This document shows, piece by piece, positions 18,591 through 29,133 of a stretch of DNA of 64,000 nt. The stretch is from JAAYAE01 sp963678395 (GTDB taxonomy: Bacteria; Bacillota; Negativicutes; Acidaminococcales; Acidaminococcaceae): the NCBI GenBank assembly GCA_963678395.1, contig OY782827.1:1550001-1614000 (forward strand), given 5' to 3'. The first letter of the stretch is position 1, and each line of letters begins with the position of its first letter. Both the position numbers and the translations under genes were made by a program. Below the pieces are notes generated by a model. That model was given only the letters and a program-made list of their open reading frames with translations. It was not told the origin of the DNA and searched no databases.

Positions 18591-20296
18591 GTTAGAGTAA
18601 AATATTAGTTGGCAAAAGAAACAAAATAAGGAAGTGGATGTAAAATCCACTTCCCATAGTAGGAAAAATTCTTTAATATGTTAGTTGCTAGACAAAACAT
18701 GTAAAGGAGTTCCTACTATGGATATTGTAAATGAAAGCTTGCCGACATTCAAGGATATTGAGAAAATAATTTTCAGCTATGTGTGCAGTGCTGCCGTCGA
18801 AATGGTGAAGGACTTGTTGGAAGGCTACGATAGGAAGCTCATGGTCGAAAGAGATCGCAAGGCGTATAGGCACAAAGGTTTTAAGGCCAACCACATACGC
18901 TGCGTGTTCGGAGATGTCGCCTATAAGCGCACGGTCTATGAGCACATTAACGAAGAAGGCAAGAAGGAATTCATGTACCTTCTAGATGATGCCATGGGCA
19001 TGGAGGTCATCGGCAAGATGTCATATAACTCTGTAGAAGCAATGGTTAAAGCAGCCACAGAGGTAAGCTTCAGGAAAGCAGAATCTGCCGTTAATCTTAC
19101 CAGCCAAATAAATATAAGCAGCCAAGGAATTTGGAATACGGTGCAGGAATTTGGTAAAAAACTGGAAGCAGAAGAAACAGACATGGCCAAAAGATTAGAA
19201 GAAGATAAGCCGCAGACGGGTAAAGAAGCACCGGTATTGTTCGAAGAAGCTGATGGTATATTCCTGCACCTGCAAAAGCCCTACCGCCCAAAAGAGGCCT
19301 CGGGCAAAGAGATAAAGGTCAGCACGGCCTATGAGGGTATACGTAAGGGAAAAGACGGCAGAAATGAAGTCGTGGGAAAAGTTATGACCGCAGGTTTTGA
19401 AGAGGCAAAAGAGTTCCACCGCATAAGGGAAGCCATGATTCAAACAAAGTACAATACGGATGAAGTAAAGTACAGGTTCATTAATGGGGATGGAGCAGCC
19501 TGGGTTAAGCATCCTTATGATCCGTATACTATTTACCAATTAGACAGGTTTCATGTGTTCAAGAAGATAATTTACGCAATAGCCGATACGGCTATGCGTA
19601 AAGAGCTAAAAGCATTGTATATGGACGGTAAAACGGAAGAGTTGCTGGCGAAAATAGACGCCTATGCAAACAGTGTTGCCAGTAATGAGAAGGAAGACAA
19701 AAGAGAAGAAAAAGCAAGAGCGTTGTACAGCTATTTGAGCAACAACGAGGCAGGAATAAAAGCTTATTTTGATATGAAGGAAAAGCTGCCTAAGCCGCCG
19801 GAAGGACTTTTATACGGATCTATGGGTACGCAGGAAAGCCAGAACTGCTCGGTAATTACTTTAAGGATGAAGCACCATAAAGGCAGCTGGGGCATCCCAG
19901 GTGCAGGCTACATGGCAAAAATACTTACGAGATTAGAAAACAAGACCTTTTATACGGCTCTTGAACGCTATACGAGCCTTATAGACAGAGAAATAGTTGT
20001 ATTTGCCAAAGATATTTTAAGTGCTGCTGCAATACCTAGGGTCGTAGGCAAAGGCAAGAAAGATGGAAACATCCGCAAGGGGCATTGGGCAATTGCAGAC
20101 GCAAAGATGACCGGCAGTAGGAAATCTTTGCTAAGGGCATTTGGATATAGAGAATTTAGTGAGATAGCACATATCTAATTTAGCTTATAACAACTTGGGA
20201 GGATGAGTTTGCCCAAAATTTTATGGAAAATTCCATTCAACAATTAAAAATGCAAGATTTTTCCTACGAAGAAAGATTTGCCAACTTTTACTTGAC
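18591..20296 (+). mobile_element. Complete ISLre2-type insertion sequence
   Basis: The transposase gene is flanked by imperfect inverted repeats. The left end reads GTTAGAGTAAAATATTAGTT then GGCAAA (18591-18616). The right end reads, as its complement, GTCAAGTAAAAGTTGGCAAA (20277-20296). Inside them, GTAGGAAAAAT is also repeated in inverse (about 18659 and 20261). Between the two left blocks sits a GAAGTGGAT/ATCCACTTC hairpin. No clear target duplication was found. A solo copy of the left end is at 3463-3560. Confidence 0.8.
18718..20178 (+). CDS. ISLre2-family transposase (UPF0236)
   Basis: The 486-residue product is full length and lesion-free. The ATG at 18718 follows AAAGGAG. Family features include RDRKAYRHKGFKANHIRCVF near residue 45, FEEADGIFLHLQ (candidate acidic residue), FINGDGAAWVKH, YQLDRFHVFKKI and, near the end, SQNCSVITLRMKHHKGSWG. 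These are typical of the large ISLre2 transposases common in Firmicutes. The mechanism is poorly characterised. The intact gene and ends suggest the element is still mobile or recently was. Confidence 0.93.
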   Translation: MDIVNESLPTFKDIEKIIFSYVCSAAVEMVKDLLEGYDRKLMVERDRKAYRHKGFKANHIRCVFGDVAYKRTVYEHINEEGKKEFMYLLDDAMGMEVIGKMSYNSVEAMVKAATEVSFRKAESAVNLTSQINISSQGIWNTVQEFGKKLEAEETDMAKRLEEDKPQTGKEAPVLFEEADGIFLHLQKPYRPKEASGKEIKVSTAYEGIRKGKDGRNEVVGKVMTAGFEEAKEFHRIREAMIQTKYNTDEVKYRFINGDGAAWVKHPYDPYTIYQLDRFHVFKKIIYAIADTAMRKELKALYMDGKTEELLAKIDAYANSVASNEKEDKREEKARALYSYLSNNEAGIKAYFDMKEKLPKPPEGLLYGSMGTQESQNCSVITLRMKHHKGSWGIPGAGYMAKILTRLENKTFYTALERYTSLIDREIVVFAKDILSAAAIPRVVGKGKKDGNIRKGHWAIADAKMTGSRKSLLRAFGYREFSEIAHI

Positions 20297-20383
20297 TGAT
20301 ACTTTTTTGCAGTATGGAAATAGCCTCTAACAATTCTATGTTATAATTATTCTAAACTATTAAATATAAAAGGACGTGCTTTT

Positions 20384-21151
20384 ATGAAAAGAAATACTAC
20401 ACTAAAAATTCGTGTTATAACTGGGTTACTTACCTGCGCTATACTGGTAGCTCTTGTTCCAAACATTAGTTATGCCGCTGATTTTACCAGAACAAATAAG
20501 CAAGTGACTTATACTACATCTGCACCCGCCATAACTGTAACAGGTTATGCTGAGCGCATTGTATCACCGGATACGGTTGGTATCAATTTAGGTGTTGTCA
20601 GCCAGGCTAATACTACTGCTGAAGCCAAGACAGCTAACGATCAAGCAATGAATCTTATTATTACCAATCTAATGCAACTAGGCATATCCAAAGCAGATAT
20701 GAAAACTTCCAGTTTCTCCATTACGCCTAACTATACGATCAATTCTGATACAAAGATACAGTCTATCACGAGCTATTCTGTAGGAAATACCATTAGCGTC
20801 AAAACCCATGATTTCACTAAACTATCCGATATTATCCAAAATGCTACTGACTCCGGTGCTAATCAAATCTACGGCATCCGTTTCTATCTAGAAAATAATA
20901 CTAAAGTTAAAAACGAGCTCATGGTGGAAGCTCTGCAAAATGGTAAAAAACAAGCATCGCTCATTGCCTCTTCTCTTGGGCTTGGACTTGGCGATGTCCT
21001 TTCCGTTTCCGTATCTGAATACTCGCCCTCTTATAATACTGTTAGTTTCGAAAAACTAAGCATGCGTTCCACAAGTTCAAGCACACCTGTAGAAGCAGGT
21101 ACGTTAAAGATTAGCGCCACTGCTAATCTCGCTTTTGCTATTCGCCAATAA
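20384..21151 (+). CDS. Secreted SIMPL-domain (DUF541) protein
   Basis: The 255-residue product has a signal peptide: KR-rich start, hydrophobic core LLTCAILVALVP, likely cleavage after ISYA at about residue 30. The mature part is a SIMPL (DUF541) domain, seen in ITVTGYAERIVSPDTVGINL, ADMKTSSFSITPNY, SYSVGNTISVKTHDFTKL and GANQIYGIRFYLEN. Such proteins are exported to the cell envelope; some are linked to oxidative stress, but the function is unclear. An extended -10 (TGTTATAAT, TATAAT at 20342) lies just upstream, and a strong terminator follows. Confidence 0.9.
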   Translation: MKRNTTLKIRVITGLLTCAILVALVPNISYAADFTRTNKQVTYTTSAPAITVTGYAERIVSPDTVGINLGVVSQANTTAEAKTANDQAMNLIITNLMQLGISKADMKTSSFSITPNYTINSDTKIQSITSYSVGNTISVKTHDFTKLSDIIQNATDSGANQIYGIRFYLENNTKVKNELMVEALQNGKKQASLIASSLGLGLGDVLSVSVSEYSPSYNTVSFEKLSMRSTSSSTPVEAGTLKISATANLAFAIRQ

Positions 21152-21227
21152 AAAACATTTTTACAATTTTCTAAGCAAAGTCTCAAAGAATCAGCTTTTA
21201 TGCTTTTGTCCTTAATGTTATAAAATA

Positions 21228-21272
21228 ATAAAAACACCTTACGGCTACTAAGCCTGTAAGGTGTTTTTATTA
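21228..21272. terminator. Bidirectional intrinsic terminator
   Basis: The hairpin ACACCTTAC / GTAAGGTGT with inner GGCT/AGCC has A-runs on one side and TTTTTATT on the other. It serves the SIMPL gene (plus) and the hydrogenase/GNAT genes (minus), which converge here. Confidence 0.85.
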
Positions 21273-21273
21273 T

Positions 21274-21762
21274 TTAAACTAACTTGCTATTTGGTGGTGT
21301 ATATCCTGGGAATATTTTTACAAAAGCTAATTCATTACAGTTAGGATATTGAGGACAATAAACACACTCTTTCCAAACCTTCTGTGGTAAAGAATCCTTG
21401 TCCGCTTCTTCATAGCCGCATTTGCTAAAAAAAACAGGTTGATAAGTCAAAGCCAAAAACATCTTTGTTCCTTTTTCCAAGCCACTTTTTTCCAAGCGTG
21501 CAACAAGTGTCTTACCAATCCCTTCTTTTGCACGTTCAGGTGCAATGACCAGTGACCTAATCTCTGCCAGACGATCCCAAACAAAATGTAATGCTCCACA
21601 ACCTACTACTTTATCTCCATCAACTGCTACAATGTAGTCTCGCAAGTTTTCATAAATGCTATTACGTGAACGGGCAAGCATCAACCCTATTGATGCATAG
21701 TGGTTACATAGTTTATGTATTGCCTCTACCTCACTAAAAGTAGCTTTACGATATTCCAACAT
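21274..21762 (-). CDS. GNAT N-acetyltransferase, probably N-acetylglutamate synthase-like
   Basis: 162 residues with one GNAT domain. The acetyl-CoA binding loop is RAKEGIGKTLVARLEKSG. The tail LPQKVWKECVYCPQYPNCNE is like that of short, kinase-less N-acetylglutamate synthases of anaerobic Firmicutes. These make N-acetylglutamate, the first step of arginine synthesis. No arg genes are near, so the substrate remains uncertain. The gene lies downstream of the hydrogenase operon with a 75-base gap and shares the terminator at 21228. Confidence 0.8.
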   Translation of the reverse strand: MLEYRKATFSEVEAIHKLCNHYASIGLMLARSRNSIYENLRDYIVAVDGDKVVGCGALHFVWDRLAEIRSLVIAPERAKEGIGKTLVARLEKSGLEKGTKMFLALTYQPVFFSKCGYEEADKDSLPQKVWKECVYCPQYPNCNELAFVKIFPGYTPPNSKLV

Positions 21763-21837
21763 ATACCAACCCTCCTTAACATACTTTTTCTTAAATGATA
21801 CAACCTAAAGGGAAAAATCACAAGATTATTTTTTCCT

Positions 21838-22563
21838 TTAGGTTGTATAAATGTCCGCTGCTGCCGCCAAAGCAAGCAACATAGCTGCGGGTCTTGGTGG
21901 ACAACCTGGCAAAGCTATGTCTACAGGCAGGACTTTTTCAAGAGCGCCAACGGTTGCATAATTTTCTCCAAAAATGCCCCCGCTAATAGCACAGGTACCT
22001 ACCGCCATGACAAGCTTGTGTTCCTGCATTGCTTCATAACTCATAATTAAGGCTTGCTCTAAATTCCTTGTAACTACTCTGGTAACCATAAGCAGATCAG
22101 CATGGCGAGGTGAAGCTACAAAGTTCATTCCATAATGTTGTAAATCATATATTGGATTAGAAAGCGCTCCCATTTCAAAATCACAGGCGTTGCAACTGCC
22201 TGCATCAAAATGCCTTATGGCCAAAGAACGTCCTATTCTCTTGTTTATAAGTGCACTCATAGCCGTCGAATTTTCCCCGCAGAATATATGTGCAGGATAT
22301 CTTCTAGTATGTTCCATGGCCTCTTCTTTACAAATTTCTACGCACCTACCACAAAACAAACAACGTTTATAATCAATTTCCGGCAAGCCTTCTGCATTTT
22401 CAGTTGTAATAGCTCCCGTAAGACAAACTTCTACACATTTATTGCACTGTACACAAGCATTCGGCTGTACTGCAAGTTCTCCACGAAAACTTTTTGCTCC
22501 CACATTATTTACTTGTTGAGTTTTTATTTTACCTGCAAGAATTGTCTCTATTAATTTAAACAT
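21838..22563 (-). CDS. Hydrogenase-4-like small subunit fused to a 2[4Fe-4S] ferredoxin domain (HyfH-HyfI type)
   Basis: The 241-residue protein combines two subunits that are separate in E. coli. Residues ~35-85 form a ferredoxin with CVQCNKCVEVC and CLFCGRCVEIC. Residues ~115-241 form the NuoB/HyfI-like small subunit, with GSCNACDFEM, AVGTCAISGGIF and PGCPPRPAAML supplying cluster ligands. It should pass electrons between ferredoxin and the NiFe site at the inner face of the membrane. It is the last gene of the operon, 12 bases after the large subunit, and is open, unlike most of its partners. Confidence 0.88.
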   Translation of the reverse strand: MFKLIETILAGKIKTQQVNNVGAKSFRGELAVQPNACVQCNKCVEVCLTGAITTENAEGLPEIDYKRCLFCGRCVEICKEEAMEHTRRYPAHIFCGENSTAMSALINKRIGRSLAIRHFDAGSCNACDFEMGALSNPIYDLQHYGMNFVASPRHADLLMVTRVVTRNLEQALIMSYEAMQEHKLVMAVGTCAISGGIFGENYATVGALEKVLPVDIALPGCPPRPAAMLLALAAAADIYTT

Positions 22564-22575
22564 GGGTACTACCTC

Positions 22576-24085
22576 CTATCGATCCATACAGGCATAACAA
22601 AGTTCAAAGCTTTTATTAATTAGCGGAAAGTCGGGAATAATATCGCCCTGCACCGCCATAGTTAGAGCCGGCCAATTAGGATAAGAGGCTGACCGCACAA
22701 AAAGTCTATATATTTTTTGTTTTTTATCTAACATAAGCCAGTGCAAATTATTGCCTCTGGCAGATTCGCTCATTCCCCAGCTACCTTCCTCTGTTCGATA
22801 GTTTGCGTTCTCATAACTTAGTTCATGGGTTTCACTATTTTCTAGATTATTTATAATTTGGTGTAAAAGCTTTAGTGTTTGAGTAACTTCGCGTTCTCGA
22901 ACCCTTAATCTGGCATACACATCCCCAGAATGCTCCACAGGGACGCCAAAGTCCATTGTAGGATAAAGTCCCATATGGTAAATCACGTCGGCAGTCTACA
23001 TCGATTCCTGATGCTCTAGCGGCAACGCCTACCATTGCCAAGTCCACTGCTGTTTGTTTTCGTACTACCCCAGTAGTACGGACTCTGTTTAAGAAGTCAG
23101 AATGATTAGCCAAAATATCTACTATATTTGTGTAACCTTCCTCTACCTCAGCCAAGGTTATTTGTAGTTCGCGTAAAGTTTCCCTAGAAATATCCTGTCT
23201 TACTCCTCCTGGAATAATAATGCCTCGCAAAAAACGATTCCCCGCCAAGCTCTCATTGCAGTGCATTATTTTTTCTTTTAAGGCACTGCCCATACTAACT
23301 ATAGGGGAAAAGCCCAGTCCGGCACATAAGTTCCCCGTATCTCCCACGTGATTATACAAACGTTCAACTTCTGCTAAAAGCATGCGTAGCAACCAAGCAT
23401 ACTTAGGTACTTTTTCCTCTGTTAATTTTTCTAGAGCTTGGCAATAAGATAGTGTATTTGCTATAGTGCAAGCTCCACATATGCGCTCAACGATTAACAA
23501 AGCTTCTTCAATTGTTTTCCCCTCAACTAATTTTTCAATACCTCGGTGAGTAAAAAACAATTTAGCATCTAGTTGCAATATATCTTCCCCTGCCTGACTA
23601 AAGCGAAAATGACCCGGCTCAATAATTCCCGCATGAATAGGATCCACCGCTACTTCAAAAACACCGTCGCCCTGAGCCGTGCTCATATTATACTCTCGTT
23701 GTCCTCTAATTTGTTTTTTTGCCTCTATATCCTTGCGTAAGGGATAATACCCATTAGGAAAAGATTCATGTAGTACTAGTGGCCTAAGATCCGGATGTCC
23801 TAGAGGGTGTATACCAAACATATCGTTAATTTCGCGTTCATACCAAGCTGCCGCAGGATATAAGGGTGTCAAGGACTCATAGGTTAGCGCGCTGTCAGCA
23901 GGGAACTCTACTCGAATAGTTTTTATGTTATGACTAGCTAGGTCAGCAAACAAAATATAGAGTGCATAACCTGCGCCCAATTCTCTTTCATCTGTACCAA
24001 ACATAGCAGTTAGAGCCTTTTGTCCCTTAGCTGCACAAATCTCGGCAGAACTTAATAACTCATTAGGTTTAATTTTAAGCATCAT
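22576..24085 (-). pseudogene. hyfG: Group 4 [NiFe]-hydrogenase large subunit (HyfG-like), frameshifted
   Basis: The N-terminal part is NuoC-like (YEREINDMFGIHPLGHPDLR). The main part is the NuoD-like catalytic subunit. Both NiFe cysteine pairs are present: ERICGACTIANTLSY and the terminal ELCYACMDR. This is a hydrogenase rather than a complex I relative that has lost nickel ligands. The frame breaks at GGG (22970-22972): VDCRRDLPYG continues as GLYPTMDFGVPVEHSGDVYA in another frame, and two G would restore it. The start ATG overlaps the end of hyfF by 4 bases. The catalytic core is cut from its C-terminal Ni ligands, so the product should be inactive unless the shift is corrected. Confidence 0.87.
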
Positions 24086-25569
24086 AGCACAGTTCCTCCT
24101 ACTATAATTTGTGTTGCACTAGACAATAAGCCCTGCAAATACGGAAAATGTTCTAAGCTAGTACTAAGAGCAATTGTACTAATTAACATAACAAGTAAAA
24201 TAGCCATAGAGTTAAAAGTTAAAAGCTCTCCTAACGCCTTGCGCTTAGATGTACAGCTAAGCATCCGCAAAAAATGATAAACTACGCCCATAAGTACTCC
24301 CGCCAAAAGCAAGATAAATAAGCTTCCCAAGAAATAATTCCCGCTTTTAAAAACTTCCATAATTATAGTGAATTTACTAAAGAATATGCCAAAAGGCGGC
24401 ATACCTAAAATAGCAAACATCCCCAACAAGGTAAAGGTCGCCGTATAAGGCGTTTCCCCCATCATCCCATGTATACGCATCATATTACTAGTTTGGTACT
24501 CTTGAATAATCGTGCCTGCTAGGAAAAATAACGCAAACTTAATCATGGCATGATTAAATAAGTGCAATAAAACCGCACTAGTCGCTGTAGGGGTAAAAAT
24601 AGCTAGTCCCATAATCATAATGCCAATATTTTCCATACTAGAATAGGCTAAGAGCCGCTTAATATCTCGTTGCACAATAGCAAAAGGTACCGCAATAGCT
24701 ACAGTCAAAAAAGCAAAAGCATATAAAATATGGGAGACAAAAGCAATCCCCACTGTGGGAACAATAATAACAAGGTTCCGCAGTAAAACATAAATAGCAC
24801 AAGCACATAAAGCTCCTGATAATAGACCACTAATTAAAGACGGTGCTTGGCTATACGCATCCGGCAGCCAGGTATGCATTGGTGCTAGTCCTATCTTTGT
24901 TCCATAGCCAATAATCATAAACAAAAAAGCCATTTTAACTAAATTAGGGTTTAACAAAATCGCATTTTCTTTAAGCTATACCCAGTCCAAAGGTTTCCCA
25001 GGTCCTAAAACCGTCAGCTGTGCATAATACAAAATTATTGTTCCGAGCAAGGCCAAACAAATACCGACAGTACAAACCATAATGTATTTCCATGTTGCTT
25101 CCAACGCAGAACGGGTATGTTTAAAAGATACTAGCAAGGCTGATACTAGTGTCGTCGCTTCAATACATACCCACATAAGTCCTAAATTTTGTGTAACCAA
25201 AACCAAAAACATGGTCCAAACAAAGGTTGTAAATAAAGCATAATATTTGCCCATAAAAGTAGTGGCCCTATCCAAATAACCTCTTGTAGCTTCTTTTTCC
25301 AAATAACTTTTGGACAATAGTGCCGCGGCCAAATATAAGCTGATAACTATAAACAAAAGCCACATGCTTAAAGCATCAAGATAAAATATACCATTAGTAA
25401 ATACGGCATTGGGCGCTAAAATTGTGGTCATACGCACGAATGCTCCTGCTACTACCAGTGCCGTTAATCTGTTACCCCAATGGAGCACCTTATTACTAAA
25501 ACATTTTGTTAGTGCTAATACAGCAAAAAGCGGCGGTAAGCCCAGTATAATATAAAGCATTTGCTGCAT
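24082..25569 (-). pseudogene. hyfF: Hydrogenase-4 membrane subunit HyfF-like (antiporter/NuoL family), one internal stop
   Basis: This is one frame of 495 codons apart from TAG at 24976-24978. The N-terminal half has several membrane helices ending in VLGPGKPLDWV. The second half reads NPNLVKMAFLFMIIGYGTKI and LAPMHTWLPDAYSQAPS, the family's conserved proton-channel segment, followed by GALCACAIYVLL and more helices. In HyfF relatives the region across the stop is continuous, so the TAG is a nonsense change. It lies between hyfE (5 bases upstream) and hyfG (4-base overlap). The protein would form part of the ion-pumping membrane arm. Confidence 0.85.
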
Positions 25570-25573
25570 AAAT

Positions 25574-26203
25574 TCACCCCTTCAACTTTCGTAGTACATT
25601 AGTATCCGTAGTCATAAAAGAAAGACTTAGCCGTTTAGTTAAAATTACCAGAATAACAACAGCAATAAGCACGTCTAGGAATATGCCCAATTCAATAATG
25701 ATGGGCAGCCCTTCGGTAATTGCCATACCAAAAAGATAAATGCCATTTTCCACCGTAATAAGCCCCACTATCTGCATAATGGCACGACTCCTCATAACAA
25801 TTAATGTAAGGCCCGTCATAATCAGAACCAGCGAAGAGGCCACAATATCACGACTACATATACCCGGCAACATTTTATCTATAAGCATATAGGATAAGAC
25901 CACAAAAAACGCTGCTGCGGCCGTAGAATAATTGGCATTAATATCAGACTCTATTTCTTGTTCATTAGTAAGTTTTTTAACTAGTGTAAACAACGCATAA
26001 GGAATAACGCCCACTTTGAAAATCATAGTCAAAATTGCCGGCAAAAAACTATGCCAGCCAATATTACTCTCCATCCCAACCATAAGGCATGCTACTGCTA
26101 TAATTGTAGACTGAACCATAAGGCAGACAATGGCATTTTTTAAATTCATAATTCTTGTTTGTAAAAATACAACAGCTAACAATAATATAAGCAACTGTTC
26201 CAT
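25574..26203 (-). CDS. hyfE: Hydrogenase-4 membrane subunit HyfE-like (NuoK-like)
   Basis: The 209-residue product has about six membrane segments and no lesions. Conserved features include QTRIMNLKNAIVCLMVQS, a KVGVIPYALF loop and ITVENGIYLFGMAITEGLP, whose Glu residues are expected in the NuoK-type proton path. It would be part of the membrane arm that couples hydrogen evolution to ion pumping. The start ATG 26203 follows AAAGGAG, 10 bases after the hyfC stop. Confidence 0.9.
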   Translation of the reverse strand: MEQLLILLLAVVFLQTRIMNLKNAIVCLMVQSTIIAVACLMVGMESNIGWHSFLPAILTMIFKVGVIPYALFTLVKKLTNEQEIESDINANYSTAAAAFFVVLSYMLIDKMLPGICSRDIVASSLVLIMTGLTLIVMRSRAIMQIVGLITVENGIYLFGMAITEGLPIIIELGIFLDVLIAVVILVILTKRLSLSFMTTDTNVLRKLKG

Positions 26204-26213
26204 ATAGTCTCCT

Positions 26214-27098
26214 TTATTGGGCTACAATAGCTAAGAGCAAAAGTACTCCCGCCGTCATCATGTAGAAGCGCACCTTAAATAAACGCATTTTGTTATTTAA
26301 ACTTTCCACAACAGCAATGGCTATTGCTGTTATTATAATTTTTATTAGCAAAGGCATCTGGACAGGGGAAAAAGTAGCGAAAAAATATTAATAATAAGCA
26401 AGCGCTTAATCATGGAGGCTAAATGAATAATAGCTAACAAGCGGCCTGAATATTCTAGTGTCATACATTCGTGAATCATGGTGAGTTCCAAATGTGTGTC
26501 GGGATTGTCTACGGGAATACAGCCATTTTCTGCTAACAAAAGTGCAAAAAAAGCGCAACATCCTAGGACACTGCTTATGGTAAAATAATGTGCAGAGTAG
26601 TTAATATTCATCCCTGCAATGGCCGTTATCCCCGGCTGCATTGCGGCAGAAAGCACAGCTAAAAGCATCACCGGTTCTACTAATGCTGAAATATATAGTT
26701 CTCTGGAACCACCCATCCCGCCAAAACTTGTTCCCGCATCCAAAGAAGACAAGGTCATAATAAATCTGCCAATAGCCAGTAAAGATATGAACACGAAAAT
26801 ATCACCCAAAGTATTATTTGTACTAAAGCCAAGAGGCAAAAGAGCCGCGGCTAACAAGATACTAATAAAATAAATAAACGGTGCCGCTAGGAAAATATTG
26901 CTGGTATAAGCAGTGACGGCAGTTGGCTTTTGCCATAGTTTAGCTAAATCATAATATCCTTGAAATATGCTAGAACCAAGACGGTTTTGCATATAAGCCT
27001 TGTTTTTTTTTAGTAATACCTGCAACTAAGGGCGCGGCCAGAGTTAGAACAATGAGCTGTAGTAATAAAATAAAAACTTGTTGCCCTAAATCACCCAT
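26214..27098 (-). pseudogene. hyfC: Hydrogenase-4 membrane subunit HyfC-like (NuoH family), two frameshifts
   Basis: The start ATG 27098 overlaps the hyfB stop (ATGGGTGA). The first ~30 residues (GDLGQQVFILLLQ...LVAGITK) run into a run of nine A (27003-27011), after which NKAYMQNRLGSSIFQGYYDL is in another frame. That frame carries most of the protein, including IPVDNPDTHLELTMIHECM, the quinone-site-like NuoH motif. At a T6 run (26380-26385) the frame changes again, and MPLLIKIIITAIAIAVVES to LLLLAIVAQ ends at TAA 26214. One base in each run would give about 294 residues. Confidence 0.85.
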
Positions 27099-29093
27099 GA
27101 TACATCGCCCCCCATATTAACACTAAGATCATAGCCACCATAACATAGCCTACATACAATCTTACGCTGCCCGTTTGAATTTGGCGCAAGAATGCCGCCG
27201 CCCTCACTAACCAATGTTGCAGTGGTTGATAAAGATTATCTGTAAACCGATCCGGCAAAGATAATTTGTACAAAACTTCGCTGCCAAAAGAATCATGAGA
27301 TTTCTGTAAATAACTCTTCTGACGTATAGGTTTTAAGATTGCACCAAAGGCACGTCGCACGGGTTTGGAAAATCCTGTAGCGGAATATTGCTGCCTATTT
27401 GTAGAAACAGTCCCGCAGTTCCAGGTAATATTACTCTTAACAAATAGTGTTTTCCTATAGGTTAAGCTATACAAAATTACTCCTAAAATTACCAGCAATG
27501 CCGCTAATGCCAGCGGAGCATAAATGCCTGTTCCGGTATTTGCCGATGAAATAATTATCAGGTTATTAGTTAACGCAGGCAATTTTACCAACGTCTTATT
27601 CATAACCTTAATTGCCAGATCAACTATAGGCGCACAAAAAACTCCCATGGCAATGACTAAAAATGCACTTATACACATAGCAATAAGCATACTAGCTGAT
27701 GATTCATGGGCTTTTTCCACTGCATTGGTACGAGATCGGCCTAAAAAAATTATCCCATAGAAACGTACAAAAGCGCCTAAGGCAAACGCTGCAGTCAACC
27801 CTAAGGACACTAAACCAAAAGCCGCCAATAGTCTAAAACCTGTGCCGGCCTGAGCATTTACCAAGTGCAATAAGCTTTTAAACGTAAGCCATTCCCCAAC
27901 AAAGCCATTGGTCAAGGGCAAAGCCGACAAGCCCATGGCACCTATTAAAGTAAACACTGCCGTCTTGGGCATGAATTTATCCAACCCGCCCATTTTCTCA
28001 ATATTTTTTTCACCGCTCATACCGTGCATAATAGAACCTGCCGACATAAAAAGCAGTGTCTTCATTATAGAATGATTAAAAGCATGGACTATTGCTGCCA
28101 CAAATCCCAACATAGCAAGTTCCTTGTGATTTGTCGTTAGAAGCAACATGCCTGTTCCCATACCCACAAAAACTATTCCCATATTTTCCACACTGGAATA
28201 AGCCAAAATACGCTTCATATCTTTAGCCATTTGTGCATAAAGTGCTCCGGCAAAAGCAGATATTAAAGCTACCGAAAACACTAATAAACCCCACCAAAAT
28301 TCAATGGGGCCCAGAAAATTGAAAATAAAACGGCCAAAACCATACAACGCCATATTTAGCATTACACCAGACATCAGAGCGGAAACATGACTTGGCGCCG
28401 CCGGATGCGCATTAGGTAGCCACACATGCAAAGGTACAAGGCCTGCTTTAAGCGCGAACCCAATAAAAGCTGCTAAAAAGACTATATTTCTCGTCCCCAC
28501 ATCCAAAGTATCCATTGCTAGAGAACTAAACTGCAAATCAGGAGAACCGCTGCCCACAACTAGAAAGGCGATCATAATGGCCGCCGTCCCCAAATGCGTC
28601 ATTACCAAATATTGATAAGCGATTTGCCATACGCCCTTTTTTTCCGCTTCGTGATTAACCAAAAGAAAAGATACTACTGCCATAATTTCCCAGGCCAATA
28701 AAAACCCTAGAGCATCTTGAGCTAAAGTAACCAAAACCATGGAAAAAACAAATGCTGTAAACAAAGACGATAACATGCGCAAACGATTACCTTGATAAAA
28801 AATTCCATAGCCAAGACCATATATACCTGTAACCATTCTGCCCAAACCGGTGATAGCTAAAAATACCGCGTTCCAGCTATCCATTGCCAAAGAAAAGTTT
28901 CCCACAACGCATATTGACTGAGGGAAAGACATATCTGTCAAAAGATATGTTACAGACGACATAAATACACATATGCTGCCTAAAATAGTCGCCCCTTGTG
29001 CCAAATAGTGTGCCCATATTTCTCTGCGCTTTGGTAAAAAAACAGTTAACATACCCAATATATAACAAAAAAACCTGTAATCATTAAATTCAC
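27091..29093 (-). pseudogene. hyfB: Hydrogenase-4 membrane subunit HyfB-like (NuoL/antiporter family), frameshift near start
   Basis: A 655-codon open frame encodes a large antiporter-like subunit. It has GFALKAGLVPLHVWLPNAHP, AHPAAPSHVSALMSG, AYSSVENMGIVFVGMG and HAFNHSIMKTLLFMSAGSI, plus a long C-terminal helix region. The natural start is upstream. GTG 29093 (or ATG 29084) after AAGGTGG reads MNLMITGFF and meets T7 (29067-29073); eight T would join it to CYILGMLTVFLPKRREIW. Without that, translation would need the TTG at 29058, which has no good site. It is the first gene of hyfBCEFG-I and has a promoter at 29134-29162. Confidence 0.82.
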
Positions 29094-29133
29094 GTCTTCA
29101 TATACCACCTTAATTTTTGTGACTAAAGACACT

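Noticed and set aside
24082..24957. The second half of hyfF as an independent gene starting at TTG 24957
   Set aside because: It is in the same frame as the upstream half, separated only by a TAG, and lacks a start site and the N-terminal helices.
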